From Mycobacterium sp. SM1 (lineage in GTDB: Bacteria; Actinomycetota; Actinomycetes; Mycobacteriales; Mycobacteriaceae), in contig NZ_JAFLNH010000001.1 in assembly GCF_018361265.1 (NCBI RefSeq), positions 1,054,001 through 1,118,000 of the forward strand: a stretch of DNA of 64,000 nt, in the 5' to 3' direction. Positions 25,441-33,792 of this stretch are shown here, one piece after another (positions within the stretch are counted from its first letter, which is position 1; the number at the start of each line of letters is the position of its first letter). The notes under the pieces are model-generated. The model saw only the letters and a list, made by a program, of their open reading frames with translations, had not been told where the DNA came from and made no database searches. Both the position numbers and the translations under genes were made by a program.

Positions 25441-26267
25441 CGGGCACCGCCTGGCTCGTCGACCAGCGCCATCGCCTCGTCCAACTCACGCACGTCGGTG
25501 AGATCCCACGGCTGCGCCCAGCCGGCCACGTCCAACATCGCCGCAATCACCTGGCCAGTGAATCCCCACACCAGCATCTCGTTCAACACGAACGCCGGCC
25601 CGGCGAGGCGGCGGCTGTGCGGTCGGTGGTAGACCATCAGCCGGTTGGCCGGGTTGATGAAGGCGCGCACCGGAACCCGGGCCACCGCCGCCGTTTCCGC
25701 CGCATTGACCACCGTCACCGGTCCGGGGTCCGGTGAGTACGCCAACACCGGCACGACGTGAAAACGCGATGGCGCGATGAAGGTCCGCTCCAGCGTGGCC
25801 AGGGGACGCAGCCGGCGGGGATCGATACCGGTCTCCTCGTGTGCCTCGCGCAGGGCGGTGGCCACGGGTCCGTCATCAGCCGGATCGGCCGCGCCCCCGG
25901 GGAATGCGGCCTGACCCGCGTGGTGGCGCAGTGTCGAGGCCCGCACGGTTAGCAGCAGGTCGGCCTCATCGGGAACCCCACCGCCGGCCGGTGCCGACTC
26001 CGGGCCGGAGAACAGCACCAGCACGGCGGCGTCGCGTCCCTGGCGGGTCACCGTCGCGCTCGCCTTCGCGGCTGTCACCATCGCCAGCACATCGGCGGGC
26101 AGCCGGCGGCGGTAGGCGTCGGGGATCCGGCCAACATTGTCGACGAGCGCACGCAGCCAGGGCGGGCAAGCGTCAGCAGCCAGCAAAACCGTCCCCCGCG
26201 AGAAAACCGCCCTCCGGGAGCGGGCGGCGCGGGCGCGCGCCGGCGCGCCGCCCTTTAGCCCCGTCAC
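25437..26267 (-). CDS. Nudix hydrolase, CoA pyrophosphatase-like
   Basis: 276-aa Nudix protein. The Nudix box reads GGAADPADDG...REAHEETGI, with Asp where the first Glu usually is. The preceding LLTVRASTLRHHAGQAAFPG segment is the UPF0035 signature of coenzyme A diphosphatases (NudL/YeaB-like). The GTG at 26267 follows GAGAGGCAG and gives the length expected for Rv3672c; a longer form from 26351 is possible. It is coupled to marP. Confidence 0.85.
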   Translation of the reverse strand: MTGLKGGAPARARAARSRRAVFSRGTVLLAADACPPWLRALVDNVGRIPDAYRRRLPADVLAMVTAAKASATVTRQGRDAAVLVLFSGPESAPAGGGVPDEADLLLTVRASTLRHHAGQAAFPGGAADPADDGPVATALREAHEETGIDPRRLRPLATLERTFIAPSRFHVVPVLAYSPDPGPVTVVNAAETAAVARVPVRAFINPANRLMVYHRPHSRRLAGPAFVLNEMLVWGFTGQVIAAMLDVAGWAQPWDLTDVRELDEAMALVDEPGGAR

Positions 26268-26381
26268 CTGCCTCTCGCCCGGGCGCTGCCCCGTGGCGGC
26301 CAGGGGTGCTCTGGGGCCGCGCCACCGCCAGGCCCCGACCGGACCACCCACCGCACGTACCGCACGTATCGCCCCCGGCCG

Positions 26382-27026
26382 TCACGATTGGTCTCCAACT
26401 GCAGCCGCGATCTCATCCGCACTGGCGAACGGCCGCGGCAGTATCTGCGCCACGCTACCGTCCGGCCGCAGCGCCACGGTCAGGGGCATCACGTTCGGGA
26501 CCCGCAACGCCGCGGCAACCCGACGCCGCCCGTCCTGCAGGGTTGGCAACCGCACCCCAAGCTGCGCCAACCGCAGCAACGCCGCGGTCTCGTTCTCGTC
26601 CTGATGCACCGTCACCACCGTCACCGTCGCACCCGCCCGTCGTTGATACTCCGCCAGCGCAGGCAGTTCGGCCGTGCACGGTGCGCACCAGTATGCCCAT
26701 AGGTTAAGCACTGCCCGGCGCCCGGCCAGCGCCCGGGCGACGTCGACGGGCGAGCCGTCCGCAGCGCATTCCACGATCACGCCGCGCAGCGCCGCCGGAC
26801 CGGGCCCGGCTGCGGGCGCAGGGCACGCCGGCAGCTTTGCCTGCGCTCGGGGCGCTGCCAACGCCGCCGGAGTGTCGGCGTCGCGGTGCTCACGACCGGC
26901 ACTGGCCGGCTCCGCCGGGATCCGCGGGTTCGGCGGGGGCACAAAGGTGCTGCGCAGCTCGATCATCAACCCGACGAGCAGGGCGATGACCACGGCGAGG
27001 ATGGCAATGGTCCAGCGTGTGGTCAT
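26382..27026 (-). CDS. Membrane-anchored thioredoxin-like protein
   Basis: 214-aa protein with an N-terminal membrane anchor (about 4-22), a Pro/Ala-rich linker with a Cys pair (LPACPAP...VIVEC), and a TlpA-like thioredoxin domain with the CxxC active site AYWCAPC and a later cis-Pro (NVMPLTV). Probably a periplasmic disulfide reductant or oxidant. It lies in the nth-trx-nudix-marP row, where MarP itself carries a disulfide. Corresponds to Rv3673c. Confidence 0.88.
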   Translation of the reverse strand: MTTRWTIAILAVVIALLVGLMIELRSTFVPPPNPRIPAEPASAGREHRDADTPAALAAPRAQAKLPACPAPAAGPGPAALRGVIVECAADGSPVDVARALAGRRAVLNLWAYWCAPCTAELPALAEYQRRAGATVTVVTVHQDENETAALLRLAQLGVRLPTLQDGRRRVAAALRVPNVMPLTVALRPDGSVAQILPRPFASADEIAAAVGDQS

Positions 27027-27070
27027 TGCGGCCTCGGTGCGGCAGGGGTGACTGGAGGTGGCATGGCGCT

Positions 27071-27865
27071 CTACAGCCCGGCAAGGGCCAGCAGGTGCTC
27101 GGCTTCCGGACCTTTGACAAGGGCGGCGGCGATCGACGGCTCGGTGGGCCCGATCCCGTAGGACGGGCAGTCCTTGGCTAGCACACACACCCCGCACGCC
27201 GGTTTGCGCGCGTGGCACACCCGACGGCCGTGAAAGATCACCCGGTGGCTCAACGCGGTCCATTCGCGGCGCTCGATGAGCGCGCCCACCGCGTATTCCA
27301 CCTTGACCGGGTCGGTCTCGTCAGTCCAGCGCCACCGCTTGACCAGGCGCAGGAAGTGGGTGTCGACGGCGATTCCCGGGATTCCGAAGGCGTTTCCGAG
27401 GATGACGTTGGCGGTCTTGCGTCCGATGCCGGGCAGCGAAACCAGCTCGTCCATGGTGGCCGGCACCTCCCCGTCGAACCGCTCGACCAGGGCCTGCCCG
27501 AGGCTGATGAGCGCCGCCGCCTTGTTGCGGTAGAAGCCGGTGGGGCGGATGAGCTCCTCGAGTTCGGCGCGATTGGCCCGTGCGTAGTCCAGCGCGGTCC
27601 GGTAGCGGGCGAACAAGGCCGGCGTGATCAGGTTGACCGTCTTGTCGGTGCTTTGCGCCGAGAGGATAGTCGCCACCGTCAGCTCGAGTGGGGTCGTGAA
27701 ATTCAGCTCGATGTGGGCGTTTGGAAAGGCTCGTGCCAGGGCACGGTTCATCCGGCGGGCCCGGCGCACCAGAGCGAGGCGAGTTTCCGATGCCCAGCGG
27801 CGACTCACGTCGGTGCCGGATGTGGCGAGCGCCGGCGCAGAGCGCCGGGCAGGCTTGGCTGTCAC
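27071..27865 (-). CDS. nth: Endonuclease III, DNA glycosylase/AP lyase
   Basis: 264-aa base-excision repair enzyme for oxidised pyrimidines. The helix-hairpin-helix [14 protein letters not shown] carries the catalytic Lys, and the catalytic Asp is in GIAVDTH. The 4Fe-4S cluster ligands are spaced C-x6-C-x2-C-x5-C ([17 protein letters not shown]). The GTG start at 27865 gives a short basic N-terminal extension; an inner start closer to SRRWASETR would also fit homologues. Corresponds to Rv3674c. Confidence 0.93.
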   Translation of the reverse strand: MTAKPARRSAPALATSGTDVSRRWASETRLALVRRARRMNRALARAFPNAHIELNFTTPLELTVATILSAQSTDKTVNLITPALFARYRTALDYARANRAELEELIRPTGFYRNKAAALISLGQALVERFDGEVPATMDELVSLPGIGRKTANVILGNAFGIPGIAVDTHFLRLVKRWRWTDETDPVKVEYAVGALIERREWTALSHRVIFHGRRVCHARKPACGVCVLAKDCPSYGIGPTEPSIAAALVKGPEAEHLLALAGL

Positions 27866-27925
27866 CTTCGACAGCGTACTGTTTCGTAATCGCGCTGAGA
27901 CCTTGACCGTGTTTACTTGCACCTT

Positions 27926-28303
27926 GTGTCTTGGTTGCTGGTCACCCTGGTGCCGGGGCTGTTGATGCTGGTGACGCTCGGGTTGGGGCGGCTGGAACGG
28001 TGGCTGGCCCACGACGCCGTCACGGCCAGCGACGTCGCAGAGTTTCTCGAGCATGCCGAGGCCGTCGACGTGAGCACACTGGCCCGGGAAGGGATGCCCA
28101 AGGCCCTGGACCACCTGCATCGGCGCCGGGCTGAGCGACTCACCGACGCCCCGGCGCGCAACCCCACCGCGGGCAAACATCACGCCGACCCGTTGTCCGC
28201 CGCCACCGTGATAGCCCTCGGGCCCGCCCCGACCACCCGGCGACATCGGCGTTCCCAGCCCAATCCGCAGTTTAAGCCGACTCGTCACGCCGATCATGTG
28301 TAG
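27926..28303 (+). CDS. Small membrane protein, Rv3675 type
   Basis: 125-aa protein with one N-terminal hydrophobic helix ([19 protein letters not shown]), an acidic helical stretch and a basic, low-complexity C-terminus. It is divergent from nth and precedes crp. A TTG three codons upstream of the GTG is an alternative start. Function unknown. Confidence 0.7.
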   Translation: MSWLLVTLVPGLLMLVTLGLGRLERWLAHDAVTASDVAEFLEHAEAVDVSTLAREGMPKALDHLHRRRAERLTDAPARNPTAGKHHADPLSAATVIALGPAPTTRRHRRSQPNPQFKPTRHADHV

Positions 28304-28461
28304 CGTTGGCACGTCGAACCGATGGCCTACCTCTAGACTCAGTCTCACCAGCGGATGGATGGCCGAGCGGCCAACGTGGTGACCGCGCAGCGCCGGAGGA
28401 TGACAGGGCGATCGGCTCGCGGGTACCGCAACCATCCAACCAGCAATGAATAAGGGGCAAC

Positions 28462-29136
28462 GTGGACGAGATCCTGGCGAGGGCCGGAATCTTCCAGGGA
28501 GTGGAACCCAGCGCCGTCGCCGCGCTGACTAAACAGCTGCAGCCCGTCGACTTTCCGCGCGGGCACACGATTTTCGCTGAAGGGGAACCCGGCGATCGGC
28601 TGTACATCATCATTTCGGGCAAGGTCAAGATCGGCCGCCGCTCCCCGGACGGGCGGGAAAACCTGCTGGCCATCATGGGGCCGTCCGACATGTTCGGCGA
28701 GTTGTCGATCTTCGACCCAGGGCCACGGACCTCCAGCGCTACGACGATCACCGAGGTGCGGGCGGTGTCGATGGACCGCGACGCGCTACGCGCATGGATT
28801 GCCGATCGTCCCGAAATCGCCGAGCAACTGCTGCGTGTGCTGGCCCGCCGACTGCGCCGCACCAACAACAACCTGGCCGACCTCATCTTCACCGACGTGC
28901 CCGGGCGGGTCGCCAAGCAGCTGCTGCAGCTGGCCCAGCGTTTCGGCACTCAGGAGGGTGGCGCAATGCGGGTCACCCACGACCTGACGCAGGAAGAAAT
29001 TGCGCAGCTGGTGGGGGCGTCCCGGGAGACGGTGAACAAGGCCCTGGCCGATTTTGCCCACCGCGGCTGGATCCGCTTGGAGGGTAAGAGTGTGCTGATC
29101 TCGGACTCGGAACGCCTGGCCCGCCGGGCCAGGTGA
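28462..29136 (+). CDS. crp: cAMP receptor protein, global regulator
   Basis: 224-aa CRP/FNR-family regulator. The cyclic-nucleotide domain has the phosphate-binding cassette [16 protein letters not shown] with the key Arg and Ser. The dimer helix is followed by a winged helix with recognition segment [19 protein letters not shown]. It appears almost identical to M. tuberculosis Crp (Rv3676). GTG start with AGGGG nearby. The leader (28304-28461) holds a TAGACT element at about 28337 as a possible -10 box; no clear CRP operator was placed. Confidence 0.96.
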   Translation: MDEILARAGIFQGVEPSAVAALTKQLQPVDFPRGHTIFAEGEPGDRLYIIISGKVKIGRRSPDGRENLLAIMGPSDMFGELSIFDPGPRTSSATTITEVRAVSMDRDALRAWIADRPEIAEQLLRVLARRLRRTNNNLADLIFTDVPGRVAKQLLQLAQRFGTQEGGAMRVTHDLTQEEIAQLVGASRETVNKALADFAHRGWIRLEGKSVLISDSERLARRAR

Positions 29137-29209
29137 GCCCGGGCGCGGTGAGTTCACGCAGAGCCACGACCGTGGCCCCGGCCCCACGGCCGGCGCGCCG
29201 GGGGCAGGC

Positions 29210-30013
29210 TCAGCGTCGGCGCAGATAGTCCAACTGCGCCCGCACGGACCATTCGGCGGCATCCCAGAGTTCCTCGTCGACGTCGGCGTAGACGTGCTCG
29301 ACGATCCGACGGGGGCTGGCGTCGTCGCCGAGTTCGGCCAGCGCCGAACGAATCTGCTGCAGGCGCTCTTCTCGGTGCGTCAGATATCCCGTCGCCGCAG
29401 CGTGCAAATCCGGCAAATCGGGCCCGTGTCCAGGCAGGACGACACGCCGGCCCAGGCCCTGCAGCCGCCGAAGCGACTCCAGATAGTCGGCCAGGCTGCC
29501 GTCCTCGGTGTCGATGACGGTGGTGCCGCGACCCAGCACGGTGTCACCGGTCAGCACCGCATCGTCGAGGACGAATGACAGCGAGTCGGCGGTGTGACCC
29601 GGGGTCGCCAGCACGGTGATCGTCAGACCTGCCGCGTGGATTACCTCCCCGTCGGTTAGCGGCCCCCCCGGTCCCCGCAAGAACGCGCTGCCGGCCGCCC
29701 GCACGGGCGCACCGGTGCGTTCGACCAGCCCGTCGATGCCGCCAGTGTGGTCACCGTGGCGGTGACTGATCAGAACCAGCGCGATGCGGCCGGCACCGGC
29801 GACGCGGGTGATGTGGTCATCGTCGTCGGGGCCGGGATCGACGACGAGGACCTCGTCGCTGCCGGGTCGGCGCAACACCCAGGTGTTGGTGCCGTCGAGC
29901 GTCATCAACCCGGGATTGTTGGCCAACAGCACCGATGCGGTCTCGGTGACCGGCCGCAGCCGGCCATAGGCGGGATGAGTCAGCGACTGGGCGGCCTCGG
30001 TCACGCTCGTCAA
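29210..30013 (-). CDS. Metallo-beta-lactamase fold hydrolase, Rv3677c type
   Basis: 267-aa MBL-fold hydrolase with zinc motif HRHGDHTGG, later ligands in TPGHTADS and GHGPDLPD, and a C-terminal helical region typical of the LACTB2/glyoxalase-II-like group. Possibly a thioesterase or nuclease; substrate unknown. The TTG start overlaps the RidA stop (TTGA). It is the last gene of a three-gene operon. Confidence 0.85.
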   Translation of the reverse strand: MTSVTEAAQSLTHPAYGRLRPVTETASVLLANNPGLMTLDGTNTWVLRRPGSDEVLVVDPGPDDDDHITRVAGAGRIALVLISHRHGDHTGGIDGLVERTGAPVRAAGSAFLRGPGGPLTDGEVIHAAGLTITVLATPGHTADSLSFVLDDAVLTGDTVLGRGTTVIDTEDGSLADYLESLRRLQGLGRRVVLPGHGPDLPDLHAAATGYLTHREERLQQIRSALAELGDDASPRRIVEHVYADVDEELWDAAEWSVRAQLDYLRRR

Positions 30014-30474
30014 CCGACCTCTACGATCAACTCGATCTCCACCGGCGCGTTCAGCGGCAACTCGGACACACCGACCGCCGAACGGGCATGCGCGCCGTGA
30101 TCCCCGAACACCTGGGCGAGCAGATCGGACGCGCCGTTGACGACACTGGACTGGCCGTTGAAACCCGGCGCCGAAGCGACGAACCCGACCACCTTGACCA
30201 CCCGGGTCACCGCGTCGATACCGACCAGAGAATCGACCGCGGCCAGCGCGTTAAGCGCGCAGACCCGTGCCAGCGCAGCGCCTTCTTCGGGGCTGACCTT
30301 CGCGCCGACCTTGCCGGTGCGCACCAGCTCGCCGGCCTTCATCGGCAGCTGGCCCGCGGTGTAGACGAGGTTTCCGGTGCGCACCGCCGGCACGTAGGAC
30401 GCCAGCGGCGTCACGACTTCCGGAAGCGTGACACCGAGCTGCCCGAGCCGCTCCGATGCACGCGGCGCGTTCAC
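30010..30474 (-). CDS. RidA-family enamine/imine deaminase
   Basis: 154-aa RidA/YjgF/UK114 protein, typically hydrolysing reactive imine intermediates formed by PLP enzymes. YTAGQLPMKAGELVRTGKVG and the later VNGASDLLAQVFGDHGAHARSAVGVSELP regions are present. The conserved arginine is in the ARSAVGV segment. GTG start, overlapping the upstream small gene by GTGA. Corresponds to Rv3678c. Confidence 0.88.
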   Translation of the reverse strand: MNAPRASERLGQLGVTLPEVVTPLASYVPAVRTGNLVYTAGQLPMKAGELVRTGKVGAKVSPEEGAALARVCALNALAAVDSLVGIDAVTRVVKVVGFVASAPGFNGQSSVVNGASDLLAQVFGDHGAHARSAVGVSELPLNAPVEIELIVEVG

Positions 30475-30632
30475 TTCGGGCGTTTCAGGTAGGCGACGTG
30501 CTGCTCACCGGTCGGACCGGGCAATACCGCAACCAGCTCCCAGCCGTCGGCGCCCCACTGGTCGAGGATCTGTTTGGTGGCGTGCGTCAATAGCGGAACC
30601 GTGACGTACTCCCAGGCGGTCGGTCGGGTCAT
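30471..30632 (-). CDS. Small DUF4177-type protein, Rv3678A
   Basis: 53-aa protein with the motif WGADGWELVAVLPG typical of DUF4177 and almost identical to the recalled M. tuberculosis Rv3678A. First gene of the operon with ridA and the MBL hydrolase. Its ATG follows a TATGCT box by six bases, so translation is probably leaderless. Confidence 0.85.
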   Translation of the reverse strand: MTRPTAWEYVTVPLLTHATKQILDQWGADGWELVAVLPGPTGEQHVAYLKRPK

Positions 30633-30638
30633 AACGCG

Positions 30639-30644
30639 AGCATA
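30639..30644 (-). promoter_or_regulatory. -10 box of the Rv3678A-ridA operon (leaderless)
   Basis: TATGCT on the minus strand with a six-base gap to the ATG at 30632. Confidence 0.65.
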
Positions 30645-30734
30645 TTCGCCCGGCCGTGCAGCACCGCTGCCCCCCGGCAACGCGCGCGGGGTCGGGCGAG
30701 TCCCCGCTCGCCAGGGCGGGGACGGAACTCGGGC

Positions 30735-30740
30735 TAGCAT
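30735..30740 (+). promoter_or_regulatory. -10 box of the ATPase operon (leaderless)
   Basis: TAGCAT with a six-base gap to the GTG at 30747. Together with the opposing box at 30639-30644, both divergent operons start leaderless within about 110 bp. Confidence 0.65.
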
Positions 30741-30746
30741 GCACTG

Positions 30747-31766
30747 GTGGCAACCACGCTCGGTGACGGCGGTTCCCCCTGCTGGCCGACACGCCTATCG
30801 AAGGCCCGCCTGCATTTCGTCACGGGCAAAGGCGGTACCGGCAAGTCGACTGTCGCGGCCGCGCTGGCGCTGGCGCTGGCATCGGGCGGCCGCACGGTCT
30901 TGCTCGTCGAAGTCGAAGGGCGTCAAGGGATTGCGCAACTCTTCGACGTTCCGCCGCTGCCTTATCAGGAGGTGAAGATCGCGACCGCAGAACATGGCGG
31001 TCATGTCCTCGCGCTGGCGATCGACATCGAGGCGGCATTTCTGGAATACCTCGACATGTTCTACAACCTGGGCATCGCGGGACGGGCGATGCGACGCATC
31101 GGTGCCATCGAATTCGCGACGACGATCGCCCCCGGTCTGCGTGACGTGTTGCTCACCGGCAAGATCAAAGAAGTCGTCACGCGTGTCGACAAAAACGGCC
31201 TGCCGGTCTATGACGCCGTCGTCGTTGATGCGCCCCCAACCGGACGCATCGCGCGCTTCCTCGATGTCACCAAGGCGGTTTCCGAGCTGGCGAAGGGCGG
31301 GCCGGTGCACGCGCAGAGCGAGGGCGTGGTCAAGCTGTTGCACTCCGACCAGACCGCCATCCATGTGGTGACATTGCTGGAGGCGCTGCCGATGCAGGAG
31401 ACCATGGAGGCAATCGACGAGCTCGTCGCGCTGAGCCTGCCGATCGGCAGTGTCATCGTCAACCGCAACATCCCGGCCTATCTGCGGCCGGACGACTTGG
31501 CAAAGGCCGCCGAGGGTGATGTGGATGGCGACGCGGTGCGGACCGGGCTGGCCAGGGCGGGAATCACGTTGAGCGACGCCGACTTCGCCGGTCTGCTCAC
31601 CGAGTCCATCCAGCACGCGACCCGGATTACCGCCCGTGCGCAGACCGCAGAGCAACTCGATGCGCTGCACGTACCGAGGCTGGAGCTGCCGACGATCACC
31701 GACGGGGTTGACCTCGGAAGCCTCTACGAACTCTCCGAATCCCTTATCCAGCAGGGTGTTCGATGA
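30747..31766 (+). CDS. ArsA/GET3-like ATPase, first subunit (Rv3679 type)
   Basis: 339-aa soluble P-loop ATPase of the ArsA/GET3/MinD class, with deviant Walker [10 protein letters not shown] at about residue 29, a switch region [15 protein letters not shown] and a long helical insert. In mycobacteria Rv3679/Rv3680 form a heteromeric complex implicated in glycerol and respiratory or anion metabolism. It lacks the metal-binding cysteine set of true ArsA. The stop overlaps the next ATG (ATGA). Confidence 0.9.
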   Translation: MATTLGDGGSPCWPTRLSKARLHFVTGKGGTGKSTVAAALALALASGGRTVLLVEVEGRQGIAQLFDVPPLPYQEVKIATAEHGGHVLALAIDIEAAFLEYLDMFYNLGIAGRAMRRIGAIEFATTIAPGLRDVLLTGKIKEVVTRVDKNGLPVYDAVVVDAPPTGRIARFLDVTKAVSELAKGGPVHAQSEGVVKLLHSDQTAIHVVTLLEALPMQETMEAIDELVALSLPIGSVIVNRNIPAYLRPDDLAKAAEGDVDGDAVRTGLARAGITLSDADFAGLLTESIQHATRITARAQTAEQLDALHVPRLELPTITDGVDLGSLYELSESLIQQGVR

Positions 31767-32938
31767 GTCATTCGATGCACACACCACCGCCTTTGGACAT
31801 GGCGTCAATCTTGGCCGACGTCGGTACCCGGGTGGTGGTGTGCTGCGGCGCCGGCGGCGTCGGCAAAACCACCACCGCCGCGGCGATGGCCCTGCGGGCC
31901 GCCGAATACGGCCGCACCGTGGTGGTGCTGACGATCGATCCGGCTAGACGACTGGCGCAAGCGCTGGGAATCAACGACCTCGGCAACACACCGCAGCGTG
32001 TGCCACTGGAGCCTGAAGTTCCGGGCGAGCTGCACGCGATGATGCTCGACATGCGCCGCACGTTCGACGAGATGGTAATCCAGTATTCCGGCCCGGAACG
32101 CGCGCAGGCGATTCTGGATAACCAGTTTTATCAAACCGTCGCCACGTCACTTGCCGGGACGCAGGAGTACATGGCCATGGAGAAACTGGGCCAGCTGCTC
32201 AGCCAGGATCGCTGGGACCTGGTGGTGGTGGACACCCCTCCGTCGCGCAATGCTTTGGACTTTTTGGACGCACCAAAACGGTTGGGCAGCTTCATGGATA
32301 GCCGACTGTGGCGGTTGTTGCTGGGCCCGGGGCGGGGAATCCGGCGGCTGGTAACCAGCGCGATGAGCTTGGCAATGAGGGCGTTATCGACGGTGCTCGG
32401 TTCGCAGATGCTTTCCGATGCAGCGACGTTCGTACAGTCGCTGGATGCCACCTTCGGTGGCTTCCGGGCGAAGGCGGATCGCACCTATGCGCTCCTGAAG
32501 CGGCACGGTACCCAGTTCGTTGTGGTGTCGGTGGCCGAGCCGGATGCGCTGCGGGAGGCATCCTTTTTCGTCGACCGGTTATCGGAGGAGGGCATGCCGC
32601 TGGCGGGTCTCATCTTGAACCGTACCCATCCCATGTTGTGTGCCCTGCCGGTGGAGCGCGCGATTGACGCCGCCGAAACGTTGCAGGCTGAGGCCGGCGA
32701 CACCGAAGACCCCGCTACGACCCTCACAACCGCGGTGTTGAAAATTCACGCCGACCGCGCGCAGGTCGCCAAACGGGAAATCCGGCTGCTGTCACGATTC
32801 ACCGCAGCAAATCCACACGTCGCGATTGTCGGGGTGCCGTCACTGCCGTTTGACGTCTCCGACCTGGAGGCACTGCGCGCAATCGCCGACCAGATGACTT
32901 CGGCCGGTGACGATGCGGGCCGGGCACTGGCCCGCTGA
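31763..32938 (+). CDS. ArsA/GET3-like ATPase, second subunit (Rv3680 type)
   Basis: 391-aa partner ATPase with Walker [15 protein letters not shown] (about 29-41), ATP-contact segment [16 protein letters not shown] and switch [14 protein letters not shown]. Very similar to Rv3680 throughout. The last ten codons plus the stop form the beginning of a 57-bp tandem repeat that continues past the gene. Confidence 0.9.
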   Translation: MSHSMHTPPPLDMASILADVGTRVVVCCGAGGVGKTTTAAAMALRAAEYGRTVVVLTIDPARRLAQALGINDLGNTPQRVPLEPEVPGELHAMMLDMRRTFDEMVIQYSGPERAQAILDNQFYQTVATSLAGTQEYMAMEKLGQLLSQDRWDLVVVDTPPSRNALDFLDAPKRLGSFMDSRLWRLLLGPGRGIRRLVTSAMSLAMRALSTVLGSQMLSDAATFVQSLDATFGGFRAKADRTYALLKRHGTQFVVVSVAEPDALREASFFVDRLSEEGMPLAGLILNRTHPMLCALPVERAIDAAETLQAEAGDTEDPATTLTTAVLKIHADRAQVAKREIRLLSRFTAANPHVAIVGVPSLPFDVSDLEALRAIADQMTSAGDDAGRALAR

Positions 32939-33063
32939 GGAACCGGCCCCACGAATCCCGGCGGTGACGATGCGGGCCGGGCACTGGCCCGCTGAGGAAC
33001 CGGCCCCACGAATCCCGGCGGTGACGATGCGGGCCGGGCACTGGCCCGCTGAGGAACCGGCCC
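32906..33063. repeat. 57-bp tandem repeat, 2.8 copies
   Basis: Copies start at 32906, 32963 and 33020 and look identical; the third is cut after 44 bp. Each copy contains the last codons and TGA of the ATPase gene and a hairpin GCGGGCC / GGCCCGC (7-nt loop). The third copy ends three bases before the whiB4 stop codon. It sits between convergent genes and resembles mycobacterial MIRU/VNTR loci in size and placement. Confidence 0.92.
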
Positions 33064-33066
33064 GGC

Positions 33067-33420
33067 TCAGCCAGCGTTGCGATGCTTGCGCTGCGCGGCG
33101 AAGAACTCCGCCCACGACACCACTTCCGGGTGCTGTTTGAGCAGGGCGCGGCGCTGGCGCTCGGTCATGCCGCCCCAGACACCGAACTCCACCCGGTTGT
33201 CCAGCGCGTCGGCACCGCATTCCAGCATGACCGGACAGTGCCGGCAGATCACCGCGGCCTTACGTTGCGCGGCTCCGCGGACGAAAAGTTGGTCAGGGTC
33301 GGCGGTGCGGCACAGCGCCTTAGACACCCAGGCGATGCGGGACTCGGCATCAATGCGACGTAGTGTAGTGTGAGCGGACGCGGTGTTGGTCTTGCGCGCC
33401 GCGGTTCGTGTACCTGACAC
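33067..33420 (-). CDS. whiB4: WhiB-family Fe-S redox regulator
   Basis: 117-aa WhiB protein. The four cluster cysteines are Cys37, Cys59, Cys62 and Cys68 (CRHCPVMLEC), the positions reported for M. tuberculosis WhiB4. The family turn GVWGG and a basic C-terminal DNA-binding tail follow. The 4Fe-4S cluster senses O2 and NO, and apo-WhiB4 represses antioxidant genes. GTG start with AAGGGGA upstream. Corresponds to Rv3681c. Confidence 0.95.
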   Translation of the reverse strand: MSGTRTAARKTNTASAHTTLRRIDAESRIAWVSKALCRTADPDQLFVRGAAQRKAAVICRHCPVMLECGADALDNRVEFGVWGGMTERQRRALLKQHPEVVSWAEFFAAQRKHRNAG

Positions 33421-33779
33421 CAGCGTTCCCCTTCGCCTCCGGCCGCTACTGCGTAACGGCATCATCCTGGCGTGCAGACCACGATGCGATCTACGCCACA
33501 TCATCCCGACGTCGGTGTTACCTATGTCTCAGTGTGTGTCTAAGTTAGGTGCTCAGGTGGCAATTGCGCAACAGTCCGATACAGGCTTTTTTGGGACAAG
33601 CGTGCCGTCCGAGATGGACGCACGGGCCTGGTCGGCTCGATCAGGCCGCTAGACAAGGCGCTGACCAGTGACGCTGGCGATAATATCGGCCCGGCTATCG
33701 CCCGAGGACCACCGATCACTGCACGCCAATCCTGGCGAATCATGCTGACTGGTTCGTAGAGGCCGCCCCCGAGTCTCGC
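33421..33779. promoter_or_regulatory. whiB4-ponA2 intergenic region
   Basis: About 360 bp without a supported gene between divergent whiB4 and ponA2. It contains the ribosome site of whiB4 and an imperfect inverted repeat CCTA...TAGG around 33516-33547 that could be a whiB4 control element. Nothing else was recognised. Confidence 0.35.
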
Positions 33780-33785
33780 TACTGT
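33780..33785 (+). promoter_or_regulatory. -10 box of ponA2 (leaderless)
   Basis: TACTGT with a seven-base gap to the ATG at 33793. It favours this ATG over the GTG three codons upstream. Confidence 0.6.
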
Positions 33786-33792
33786 GGGAGCC

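Noticed and set aside
32906..33063. CRISPR-like or attachment-site repeats
   Set aside because: Contiguous 57-bp units without spacers, overlapping a gene end; no integrase nearby.
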